From Ignavibacteriota bacterium (GTDB lineage Bacteria; Bacteroidota; Ignavibacteria; Ignavibacteriales; Melioribacteraceae), in contig JADJWT010000001.1 in the NCBI GenBank assembly GCA_016716225.1, positions 2,676,501 to 2,740,500 of the forward strand: 64,000 bases of DNA. Reading direction: 5' to 3'. Shown here piece after piece: positions 17,431 to 26,245 of this stretch (the stretch's first letter is position 1; every line of letters begins with the position of its first letter). The notes beneath the pieces were generated by a model. The model saw only the letters and a program-made list of their open reading frames with translations. It had not been told where the DNA came from and searched no databases. Both the position numbers and the translations under genes were made by a program.

Positions 17431-19104
17431 ATGAACGAAAAAGCAGAAATAATAAATAGTGTAGATATGCAAGACTATAAAAATCCAAATTTAAGAGTTG
17501 GTGATAGAGTAGAAGATTTATTGAGCAGAATGAGTTTGGAAGAAAAGATAGCTCAAATGATGTGTATATGGAATCAGAAAAAAGAATTGATATTAGATGA
17601 GAATGGAAATCTTGACTATGAAATGATGAAAAAGAACATACCAAACGGATTAGGTCAAATAGGTAGAATAAGTGATACAAATGGTGGACTAAGTCCGATA
17701 GAGATGGCAGAATTTGCAAACTCGCTTCAGAAATTTTTTGTAGAAGAAACAAGATTAGGCATACCGGTAATAATCCACGAAGAATGCTTGCATGGATTAG
17801 CTGGAAAAGAAGCGACAAGCTATCCACAACCGATTGGATTAGGAGCAACATTTAATCCGAAACTAGTAGAAGAAATATACTCGTCAATTGCCGAAGATAC
17901 GAGAAAGAGAGGAGCTCACCAAGCACTTACACCTGTATTAGATGTTGCAAGAGATCCGAGATGGGGAAGAGTTGAAGAAACTTTTGGAGAGGATCCCTAC
18001 CTAATAGGTGAAATGAGTAAAGCAGCAATTAGAGGATTTCAGGGCGATAGAACGTTTAAGGAAAAGAATAAAGTCTTAGCAACACTTAAACACTTTGCAG
18101 CACATGGACAACCTGAATCTGGATCAAACTGCGGACCTGCAAACTTTTCCGAGAGAGTACTGAGAGATGTATTTCTGGCACCATTTAAGGAAGTAATAGA
18201 AGAAGAGAAACCATATTCTGTAATGGCATCATATAATGAAATAGATGGCATACCATCACATGCAAATAAATGGCTGTTAAGAAAAGTTTTAAGAGAGGAA
18301 TGGGGATTTAAAGGATTTGTTGTATCAGATTATTATGCAATAACAGAACTAAGTAATAAAGAAGAAACAGTAAGTCATAGTGTAGCGGCAGATAAGAAAG
18401 AAGCAGCATTACTAGCAGCAGAAGCTGGAGTGAATATTGAACTTCCGGAAATAGATTGCTATCCGAATCTAAAGGATTTGGTAATAAGTGGAAAAATAAG
18501 CGAAACATTAATTGATGAGTTAGTAAAACCAATGCTGGAAGCAAAGTTTGAGATGGGATTGTTTGAAGATCCGTATGTAGATCCAATGCTGTTACAGAAT
18601 GAACACAAATTAGAGAATGACAGAAAAATTGCCTTGAAAGCTGCTCAAGAAACAATTACTTTGCTAAAGAATGAGAACAAACTTCTCCCGATAAAAATAA
18701 AAGAAAAAAGTAAAATAGCAGTAATAGGACCAAATGCAGATAGAAGAATGTTGGGTGGATACAGTGGAACACCCAAATTTTATACAACAGTTTTAGAGGG
18801 AATAAAAAATAAAGTAAAAGACAAATTTGAAATTGTATATAGTGAAGGATGTAAGATAACAATTGGAGGATCGTGGAATGAAGACACGGTAGTTCCATCT
18901 GATCCGGAAGAAGATAATAGACTTATAAAAGAAGCAGTAGAAATAGCGGGAAAGTCGGATGTTGTAATATTAGCAATTGGTGGAAATGAACAAACATCAA
19001 GAGAAGCGTGGAGTAAGATACATTTAGGAGATAGAACAAACTTAGATTTGGTTGGAAGACAGAATGAGTTATTGAAAGAAATACAAAAACCGGGAAACCA
19101 ATAG
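17431..19104 (+). CDS. GH3 family beta-glycosidase, N-terminal part (frameshifted)
   Basis: The first 557 residues of a family 3 glycoside hydrolase, probably a beta-xylosidase or beta-glucosidase. NPNLRVGDRVEDLLSRMSLE opens the TIM-barrel domain. DPRWGRVEETFGEDPYL and the nucleophile region GFVVSDYYAI (Asp in VSDY) are intact. The second alpha/beta domain begins with ETITLLKNENKLLP. The frame ends just after ELLKEIQK, inside that domain. The rest continues in another frame from 19089, and restoring one A in the run at 19085-19089 would give an intact protein of 771 residues. No signal peptide is visible, so it is probably cytoplasmic. Isoleucine is almost always ATA here, unlike most neighbours. 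Confidence 0.85.
   Translation: MNEKAEIINSVDMQDYKNPNLRVGDRVEDLLSRMSLEEKIAQMMCIWNQKKELILDENGNLDYEMMKKNIPNGLGQIGRISDTNGGLSPIEMAEFANSLQKFFVEETRLGIPVIIHEECLHGLAGKEATSYPQPIGLGATFNPKLVEEIYSSIAEDTRKRGAHQALTPVLDVARDPRWGRVEETFGEDPYLIGEMSKAAIRGFQGDRTFKEKNKVLATLKHFAAHGQPESGSNCGPANFSERVLRDVFLAPFKEVIEEEKPYSVMASYNEIDGIPSHANKWLLRKVLREEWGFKGFVVSDYYAITELSNKEETVSHSVAADKKEAALLAAEAGVNIELPEIDCYPNLKDLVISGKISETLIDELVKPMLEAKFEMGLFEDPYVDPMLLQNEHKLENDRKIALKAAQETITLLKNENKLLPIKIKEKSKIAVIGPNADRRMLGGYSGTPKFYTTVLEGIKNKVKDKFEIVYSEGCKITIGGSWNEDTVVPSDPEEDNRLIKEAVEIAGKSDVVILAIGGNEQTSREAWSKIHLGDRTNLDLVGRQNELLKEIQKPGNQ
19085..19089 (+). other. Single-base frameshift site in GH3 gene
   Basis: A run of five A. With six A the reading would pass without interruption from EIQK through TGKPIVVVLFNGRP, the conserved GH3 sequence. 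This marks a one-base loss in the genome, a sequencing error or, less likely, a slippage site. Confidence 0.8.
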
Positions 19105-19112
19105 TAGTTGTT

Positions 19113-19745
19113 TTGTTTAACGGAAGACCAAAATCGATAAGTTATATATCAGAAACAGTACCATCAATATTGGAGTGCTGGTATTTGGGACAAGAGACCG
19201 GAAATGCAGTAGCGGATGTAATATTTGGGGATGTGAATCCAAGTGGAAAATTGCCAATATCAATACCAAGATCGGTGGGACATATACCATGTCATTACAA
19301 TCATAAACCATCATCAAGAAGAGGGTATTTGTTTGATGATATAACACCGCTATATCCATTTGGGTTTGGACTAAGTTACACAAACTTCAAAATAACAGAC
19401 ATAAAAGTTGACAAAGAAAAAATCACTGAAAATGAAAAAGTAAGTGTAACAGTAAAAGTAAAGAATGAAGGAGAATTGAAAGGAACAGAAGTAGTGCAGA
19501 TGTACATAAGGGACAAAGTAAGTTCAGTAACCAGACCGGTGAAAGAGTTGAAAGGGTTTAGAAAAATAGAGTTAGAAGCCGGAGAAGAAAAAGAAATAAT
19601 ATTTGAGATAACGAAGAAAGAATTATCATTTACAAATGTAGATATGAGATACACAGTAGAACCAGGTGAATTTGAAATAATGGTTGGCAATTCTTCGGAT
19701 GATGTTGATTTAATTAAAACAGTAATTACGGTTGAAAAACAATAA
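19113..19745 (+). CDS. GH3 family beta-glycosidase, C-terminal part (frameshifted)
   Basis: The 3' part of the same GH3 gene. It holds the end of the second alpha/beta domain (VPSILECWYLGQETG, GDVNPSGKLPISIPRSVG, YPFGFGLSYTNF) and a fibronectin-type III-like domain, the usual GH3 C-terminus. The nominal TTG start at 19113 is an artefact: homology in this frame begins at 19089, before it. On its own it lacks the catalytic Asp and would not be an enzyme. The stop lies 26 bases before the symporter start. Confidence 0.85.
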   Translation: MFNGRPKSISYISETVPSILECWYLGQETGNAVADVIFGDVNPSGKLPISIPRSVGHIPCHYNHKPSSRRGYLFDDITPLYPFGFGLSYTNFKITDIKVDKEKITENEKVSVTVKVKNEGELKGTEVVQMYIRDKVSSVTRPVKELKGFRKIELEAGEEKEIIFEITKKELSFTNVDMRYTVEPGEFEIMVGNSSDDVDLIKTVITVEKQ

Positions 19746-19771
19746 ACTAAACATCAAAATTGTTGGGGATT

Positions 19772-21175
19772 ATGGAAAATAATAACGTAAAATTAACAGA
19801 ATCAGTATTATCATTAAAAGAAAAAATAGGGTATAGTTTAGGAGATGCAGCTTCAAATATTTATTTCCAGACATTTATTATTTTCTTATTAAACTTTTAC
19901 ACAGATGTATTTGGTTTACCGGCTGCAGCAGTTGGTACGATGTTTTTAATTACGAGAATATTCGATGCCGTTAACGACCCAATTATGGGGACAATTGCAG
20001 ATAGGACAAATACTAAATGGGGAAAATTCAGACCATTTGTTTTCTTCTTTGGAATACCGTTTGTAATTATGGGGGTTTTAACTTTTACAACTCCTGATTA
20101 TGATGTTTCCGGTAAACTAATTTATGCTTACATCACATACAACCTACTAATGGTAATGTACACAATTGTAAATGTACCATATTCAGCACTTATGGCGGTA
20201 ATAACTCCGAATTCACTTGAGAGAACAGAATTAAGTTCATTCAGATTTGTTGCAGCTTTTGTTGGTGGATTGATAGTACAAGGATCAACAATATATTTGG
20301 TAAAATATTTTGGGAATGGAAACGATGCAGTTGGCTGGCAGTACGCAATGGGCATTTTGGGATTACTCGCATTAACATTTTTATTCATAACATTTGTAAC
20401 CACAAAGGAAAGAGTACAGCCGCCGAAAAATCAAAAAATTGAAGTAAAGAAAGATTTAAAAGATCTATTTTCGAACAAAGCGTGGTTACTGATAGCCGGA
20501 GCAACAGTATTTCAGTTAATATTTATAGTTGTAAGAAGTTCCTCAATAGTTTACTACTTCAAATATTATATATTGGATCAAAAGCTAAATTTATTTGGTA
20601 CGGTAATAGATTTGCCTTATGAAACATTCACATCAACATTTTTGCTGACTGGAACAATTTTTAATATTATTGGCGCAATTTTAACAAAATGGATATCCAA
20701 AAAATTTGACAAGAGAAATACTTATGTGGGATGTTTGTTAATAAGTGCAGTAGGAAGTATAGCATTTTATTTCTTGTCACCACAAAGTGTGATACTAATA
20801 TTTTTAATTAATATTTTAATTTCGTTTGCATGGGGACCAGTTTCAGTATTACAATGGGCAATGTACACAGATGCGGCAGATTATTCGGAATGGAAAAATA
20901 ATAGAAGAGCTACCGGATTATTGATGGCAGCATCATTATTTGCATTAAAATTAGGATTAACAGTTGGCGGTGCATTAGTAGGATATATTCTTGCATATTA
21001 TGGTTATGTAGCCAATGAAACACAGACTCCGGAAACAATAAATGGAATGATATTACTTATGAGCTTATATCCGGCAGTATTTGGAATAATTGGTGCGGGA
21101 TTAATGTTTTTCTATCCCTTAACAAATAAAATGATGTTAAAAATAGAACACGATTTAACACAAAGAAGAATTTAA
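19772..21175 (+). CDS. GPH family sugar:cation symporter (MelB/XynB type)
   Basis: A 467-residue inner-membrane carrier with about twelve hydrophobic segments. Key signs of the glycoside-pentoside-hexuronide (GPH) family are EKIGYSLGDAASNIYFQ near the N-terminus, ITRIFDAVNDPIMGTIADRT, KWGKFRPFVF and QWAMYTDAADYSEWKNNRRA. Family members import oligosaccharides such as melibiose, xylobiose or glucuronides with Na+ or H+. Pairing with the GH3 gene suggests import of short xylo-oligosaccharides that GH3 then splits inside the cell. I chose the ATG at 19772 over an in-frame TTG 12 bases upstream, because the family begins close to this Met. Confidence 0.92.
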   Translation: MENNNVKLTESVLSLKEKIGYSLGDAASNIYFQTFIIFLLNFYTDVFGLPAAAVGTMFLITRIFDAVNDPIMGTIADRTNTKWGKFRPFVFFFGIPFVIMGVLTFTTPDYDVSGKLIYAYITYNLLMVMYTIVNVPYSALMAVITPNSLERTELSSFRFVAAFVGGLIVQGSTIYLVKYFGNGNDAVGWQYAMGILGLLALTFLFITFVTTKERVQPPKNQKIEVKKDLKDLFSNKAWLLIAGATVFQLIFIVVRSSSIVYYFKYYILDQKLNLFGTVIDLPYETFTSTFLLTGTIFNIIGAILTKWISKKFDKRNTYVGCLLISAVGSIAFYFLSPQSVILIFLINILISFAWGPVSVLQWAMYTDAADYSEWKNNRRATGLLMAASLFALKLGLTVGGALVGYILAYYGYVANETQTPETINGMILLMSLYPAVFGIIGAGLMFFYPLTNKMMLKIEHDLTQRRI

Positions 21176-21209
21176 ATTTATTTCATTTTACATATTAAGA
21201 GGGCAGAAT

Positions 21210-24200
21210 ATGATAAAAATTATTTACCAAATTAAAAAAAACACTTTGTGGGCATTGATTTTATTTTCTTTAATATTATTTAATTCAAATTTATTTGCTC
21301 AGTCGGGATCAATAAGAGGACAAGTTTTTGAAAAAGATACAAATGATCCGCTTGTTGGCGCAAATTTAATAGTTAAAGGAACAACACTTGGTGCTTCAAC
21401 AGATTTTGATGGAAAGTTTCTTATAAGAAATGTGCCAATGGGTAACCACACTTTAACTGTTACATATATTGGTTACAATCAAGTAAGTAAAGAAATAACA
21501 ATTACTGCAAATAGAACTTTAGAATTAGAATTCTCACTTGAACCGCAAGTTTTAGAAGGTGAAACCGTAACAATTTCTGCTCAGGCAAAAGGGCAAGTTT
21601 CAGCAATTCAGCAACAATTAACAGCAGATCAAATTACAAATGTTGTTTCAGAAGAAAGAATTCAAGAACTACCGGATTTTAATGCTGCATCAGTATTGAG
21701 CAGATTGCCGGGCATTTCTACAACACAAAGTTCCGGTGAAGATAATAAAATCGTAATTCGTGGATTGTCACCAAAATATAATTCAATAGAAGTTGAAGGT
21801 GTAAAATTATCTTCAACGGGAAGTTCACAAATTGGACTTTCGTCTAATCCAGGTGCAGGATCTGGTGGTGTTTCTAATGATAGAAGCGTTGACCTAACTA
21901 TGATTTCTCCATACATGATTAGAATGATTTCAGTTTATAAATCTTTAACACCTGATATGAACGCTAATTCATTGGGCGGAACCGTTAATATGGAATTAAG
22001 AGAAGCTCCCTCAGAATTGCATTGGAATTTAATGTATCAACAAGGTTATACTGCAAAGAGCGGAACACTTGGAAATTTTAGAGCAGTTGCTTCTGGAAGC
22101 AATAGGTTTTTTGATGATCAGCTTGGAATTTATGCATTAGTAAATCTTGAATCATATGATAGAAATTCTGATAATTTGGATGCGTCATATGATATTCCAG
22201 CTGGAGAGACTTATGTTGATCCAGCAACCGGTTTTCAACCAGTTCAAGTAAATTCTGTTACATTTAACAGACATTTAGAAAATAGAAAACGATATGGGGG
22301 AAATTTAATTCTGGATTATAAAATCCCAGACGGTTCTTTAAAATTTGTGAACATGATTGCTAGAATAAATTCGGATTATACAGATCATCGCCAAACAATT
22401 AATTATGATCAAGGCAGAATGAATTGGACATTACGACAAGGAGAAAATATTACGGATCAACAAATGCATTCATTAAAATTTGATTATGATTTAGGTTATG
22501 CTGCACTAGATTTATCTGTTAGTTATACTGCTTCAAGAAACTCCCTTGATAAATCTCCCGAATTTAATTTTAATCAGGTTGATGCATTACAAGCTGGTGT
22601 ACCAAGAGATAATGTAATTCCAGAAGATTTAATTTATTTACTCACAAATTTTAAAGGTGATAGTGCAGTAATTTTAAATAATGCAAATCTTTATAGCAAC
22701 GAATATAAAGAAGATAAAATTACTTATAAAGCTGATTTAGAGTTCCCATTCTTTTTAGGATCTTCTTTAAGTGGATTTGTAAAATTTGGTGGACAAATTT
22801 ATAATCAGACAAATGAAACTGATCAAGAAGTACCATACTTAGCATTTAATGGAAATGCAACAAGCACAAGTACTGATATTCAAGCTAATTTGATGAGAAC
22901 AATCATGAATGAATTTGGAGTTTCAGTAAGTGAAGATGGTAAACTTACTGGTAAAACATTTCTAAATGATGATGAAGAATTGTTTGATCCATTTTTAGAA
23001 GATAAATATGGCAGTGTTTATTATGTGTCATCACCCGGACCTTTAAATAATATTCTAGATTATATTATTGGAAAGCCGGAGTTTGATGCTTCAAATAGTC
23101 AATATAGTTCTGGTGCTCAAGGTGGATGGTATGATGGGCCATATCAACAATTAATTAATGATTATGAATATAAAGAAAATTATTATGCTGCATATGGAAT
23201 GACAAAATTAAATTTTTGGGATTTTATGGTAATAGGTGGAATAAGATTTGAAAAACTAGATAATGAATATTTTGCATATAATGCAAGAGATCAGAGAAAT
23301 CCGCAATCACAAATAATGTATGATACAAATTCTGTAAAATCAAATGAATACTTGCTTCCTATGGCACAAATAAAATATGAACCTTTTAAATGGCTGGATG
23401 TTAGATATGCATATACTCATACTTTATCAAGACCCGATTATCATGCACTTAGTCCCAAATTTTCAATAACCCAAGGAAACCAAGTATATACGGGAAATCC
23501 TGATTTAAAACCGGCAAAATCAATGAATCAAGATTTAAATATAACTTTTCACTCAAATGAAATTGGTCTTTTTTCGATTGGAGGATTTTACAAAAAAATT
23601 GAAAATTTTGTTTATAATGCTTCATATCGTTTAGACCTTGCAGAAGATGCCAGGATTGATGCACTCTCAAGATATCAAATTGTAAGAAACGGGACATTAG
23701 TTGTTACTCCCATTTTAACTTCGGGTAAATCTGATGCAACTGTTTTTAGACCTTTAAATAATCCATATGATGCAACGGTAAAAGGACTTGAATTAGATTT
23801 TCAACACAATTTTTGGTACTTGCCTACACCATTTAACAATTTTGTTATTGGAATGAATTATGCAAACATTTCCTCAGAAACGACATATCCTTGGTATGAT
23901 GTAGAAGTTAGAATTGTTGGGCGAGAAAGAATTACAGAATTTATTGATAGTGCCTCAACGGGAAGATTGATTGATCAACCGAAGCATATTTTTAATGCTT
24001 ATTTAGGTTATGATTATCAAGGATTTTCCTCAAGACTTTCTTTTTTATTTCAAGATAACTCGGCTAGAGGAAATGGCGGACGTAATCCTGAATTGGATTC
24101 GTATACAACAGAATATTTCCGTATTGATTTTGCAGCACGCCAAAAACTACCGATTTGGAATAGTGAATTATTCTTAGATGTAAGCAATCTAAATGGTTCA

Positions 24201-24293
24201 AACACAAGCTGGATACAAAGATCAATAGAAGGATATTTGGGTATTCAAAATTATGGATTAACAGCAAACTTAGGATTTAGAATAGTTTTTTAA
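21210..24293 (+). CDS. TonB-dependent receptor (SusC-like) without SusD partner
   Basis: A 1027-residue outer-membrane receptor. A signal peptide (about residues 1-31, ending NLFAQ) precedes a carboxypeptidase-regulatory-like domain with GSIRGQVFEKDTNDPLVGAN. The plug domain includes ASVLSRLPGIS and IVIRGLSPKYNSIEVEG. A 22-strand barrel ends in the aromatic C-terminus LGFRIVF. Such receptors import oligosaccharides with energy from TonB-ExbBD. In Bacteroidetes the SusC type is almost always followed by a SusD lipoprotein. Here the next gene is a beta-helix protein with a sorting domain, so that protein, or none, would take the binding role. Confidence 0.93.
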   Translation: MIKIIYQIKKNTLWALILFSLILFNSNLFAQSGSIRGQVFEKDTNDPLVGANLIVKGTTLGASTDFDGKFLIRNVPMGNHTLTVTYIGYNQVSKEITITANRTLELEFSLEPQVLEGETVTISAQAKGQVSAIQQQLTADQITNVVSEERIQELPDFNAASVLSRLPGISTTQSSGEDNKIVIRGLSPKYNSIEVEGVKLSSTGSSQIGLSSNPGAGSGGVSNDRSVDLTMISPYMIRMISVYKSLTPDMNANSLGGTVNMELREAPSELHWNLMYQQGYTAKSGTLGNFRAVASGSNRFFDDQLGIYALVNLESYDRNSDNLDASYDIPAGETYVDPATGFQPVQVNSVTFNRHLENRKRYGGNLILDYKIPDGSLKFVNMIARINSDYTDHRQTINYDQGRMNWTLRQGENITDQQMHSLKFDYDLGYAALDLSVSYTASRNSLDKSPEFNFNQVDALQAGVPRDNVIPEDLIYLLTNFKGDSAVILNNANLYSNEYKEDKITYKADLEFPFFLGSSLSGFVKFGGQIYNQTNETDQEVPYLAFNGNATSTSTDIQANLMRTIMNEFGVSVSEDGKLTGKTFLNDDEELFDPFLEDKYGSVYYVSSPGPLNNILDYIIGKPEFDASNSQYSSGAQGGWYDGPYQQLINDYEYKENYYAAYGMTKLNFWDFMVIGGIRFEKLDNEYFAYNARDQRNPQSQIMYDTNSVKSNEYLLPMAQIKYEPFKWLDVRYAYTHTLSRPDYHALSPKFSITQGNQVYTGNPDLKPAKSMNQDLNITFHSNEIGLFSIGGFYKKIENFVYNASYRLDLAEDARIDALSRYQIVRNGTLVVTPILTSGKSDATVFRPLNNPYDATVKGLELDFQHNFWYLPTPFNNFVIGMNYANISSETTYPWYDVEVRIVGRERITEFIDSASTGRLIDQPKHIFNAYLGYDYQGFSSRLSFLFQDNSARGNGGRNPELDSYTTEYFRIDFAARQKLPIWNSELFLDVSNLNGSNTSWIQRSIEGYLGIQNYGLTANLGFRIVF

Positions 24294-24326
24294 GTAAATA
24301 ATTTTAACTCATCAAAGGAGTAATAT

Positions 24327-26132
24327 ATGAAGAAAATAACACAAATTATTTATGTTTTACTATTTCTGAGTATCATTTCAATGGCACAGAAAGATACCGT
24401 TTATGTTCTTGGATTATATGAGTCCGGTGGAACTTATGGAACATTGAACACTGCTATTGAAACGGCAATAACAAACGGTACAATAAATAATACTGTTTTT
24501 AAGCTTACACCATATGAAGTATATGTTTTAAGCAGAAGTATTTATTTAGATCATAATCAGAATTTAGAAATTTTTGCTCCAAAAGCAGGAACAACTCAAG
24601 AATCAGCTCCACCGCAAATTGTTTGGACTGAAGAAGGAATTGATAGAGCGTATATTATTCAAGGATATGGTGATATTATTATAAAAAATGTGTGGATTAG
24701 ATATGCAGATATTTTAGGCAGTAAGGTAAGCAGTTCCATAGTTTTTGAAAATCAGGATGCAGCAAATGATCCAGAACAAGGTGATTTTGAAGGCTGCATT
24801 TTTGATTATTGTGGAATTGGAGCTGAAGCAGGTGGTGCGGTAACTGTTAAAGCAGATCATTTTGTTGGAAATTTTCAGAACTGTTTCTTCAGAAATTTAT
24901 CTGATAATCATTTCAGATATTATGGTCGTGCAGTTTCATTCCCATACGAAAGTACAGGTTGGCACTACGATAAATTATTATTTGAAAATTGTTCATTTAC
25001 AAATCTTGCGAGAATTGTTATGCAAGAGGGCAATGAATATAGTGATAATGTACATATAAATCATTGTACGTTGATCAATTCTTTAGAATGGGTTTTTCAA
25101 TCTGCCGGATGGATAAGAAATGCTTCTATAACAAATTCTATCTTTATCAATCCAAACATGTTGGGTTACCGTGCATTAGACGTTTGTGATGATAATCAAA
25201 CATTTGATGATTTTCAGGCAGGATTATGCGATCCTCCAGGTGGCGGACTAATAAATGGAATTACAGAAGTTGATTCATTTGGATTTACAGTACCTTTCAC
25301 TGATTTTGATAGAAAAATTTTTATTGGTAATAATGTTTACACTTTTACTGATTATATGCTAGATTGGTATACTGGTTGCGGTTGGTGCCAGGAACAGCAT
25401 AGACAAAGGCAAGACATTGAACTATATAATCCTCCTCCAATGTTAGGAGAAAATGAAATTTCTTTTATTGATTCAGTAGATGATCAAGGAAACAAAGTAT
25501 TTAAAAAGTTAAATGTTGATTGGGCAACAATTTATGAGGAAGACCCAGGATTTATCGTTGAACCAGTAAATCAAGATACATTTTTATTATTTGTTGAATA
25601 CAAATGGAGTACAGCTGCAGATGTTGATTGGTCTTACCGTCCGGATGTTGGCTTAAATCAGATTTGGCCTTTACCAGAAAATTTAGCATATAATAATACT
25701 GCATATCAAACAGCAGCTATGGGTAATTTTCCACTTGGAGATTTAAACTGGTATCCTGAACAACTTTCTGCTTGGGAAGCACAAAGAGAATCTGAATGGG
25801 CAACTATTAATAATTGGTTAGAAACAGGTGGACCAACAGATGTTAATGAAGAAAATAAATTAATTCCCATTGATTATGTATTAAATCAAAATTATCCAAA
25901 TCCTTTTAATCCTACTACCAATATTGAATATTCAATTCCGATTTCTGGTCATGTTTCCTTAAAAGTATTTAATAGTTTAGGTGAAGAAGTTACAACTTTA
26001 ATTTATGCAAATCAAAAACCAGGAAATTATATAGTAACATTTGATGGAACAGGATTAGCAAGTGGAATTTATATGTATCAATTGCAGTCAGAAAATGTTA
26101 CTATCAGCAAAAAATTTGTATTGATTAAATAA
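24327..26132 (+). CDS. Secreted beta-helix protein with T9SS sorting domain
   Basis: A 601-residue protein with a signal peptide (about residues 1-20). The middle, about residues 30-300, has the periodic pattern of a right-handed beta-helix, for example YIIQGYGDIIIKNVWIRYAD, FEGCIFDYCGIG and ITNSIFINPNMLGYRAL. Its last 85 residues are a sorting domain with QNYPNPFNPTTNIEYS. It starts 33 bases after the TonB receptor and should be cotranscribed. Its role may be to bind or cleave the glycan that the receptor imports. I cannot place it in a named enzyme family. Confidence 0.75.
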   Translation: MKKITQIIYVLLFLSIISMAQKDTVYVLGLYESGGTYGTLNTAIETAITNGTINNTVFKLTPYEVYVLSRSIYLDHNQNLEIFAPKAGTTQESAPPQIVWTEEGIDRAYIIQGYGDIIIKNVWIRYADILGSKVSSSIVFENQDAANDPEQGDFEGCIFDYCGIGAEAGGAVTVKADHFVGNFQNCFFRNLSDNHFRYYGRAVSFPYESTGWHYDKLLFENCSFTNLARIVMQEGNEYSDNVHINHCTLINSLEWVFQSAGWIRNASITNSIFINPNMLGYRALDVCDDNQTFDDFQAGLCDPPGGGLINGITEVDSFGFTVPFTDFDRKIFIGNNVYTFTDYMLDWYTGCGWCQEQHRQRQDIELYNPPPMLGENEISFIDSVDDQGNKVFKKLNVDWATIYEEDPGFIVEPVNQDTFLLFVEYKWSTAADVDWSYRPDVGLNQIWPLPENLAYNNTAYQTAAMGNFPLGDLNWYPEQLSAWEAQRESEWATINNWLETGGPTDVNEENKLIPIDYVLNQNYPNPFNPTTNIEYSIPISGHVSLKVFNSLGEEVTTLIYANQKPGNYIVTFDGTGLASGIYMYQLQSENVTISKKFVLIK

Positions 26133-26245
26133 TGCAGCAAGTTTTCAAATTTATTAAATAAGAAGCAAATATATGTTTTTACAATGTAAACCTTTAGGTA
26201 ATAAAACAATTAAAAAATATTTTACACAACGCAAGGAGGAAAAAC

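Noticed and set aside
17375..17851. A 158-residue open frame on the minus strand inside the GH3 gene, with further long antisense frames at 18308-18655 and 18656-18898
   Set aside because: They mirror the codon bias of GH3, consist of leucine/serine-rich low-complexity sequence, and have no ribosome site. They are antisense shadows.
19113..19745. Separate small glycosidase gene
   Set aside because: It is the 3' end of GH3 in a shifted frame. Conserved sequence extends upstream of the apparent start and joins the first part if one A is added.
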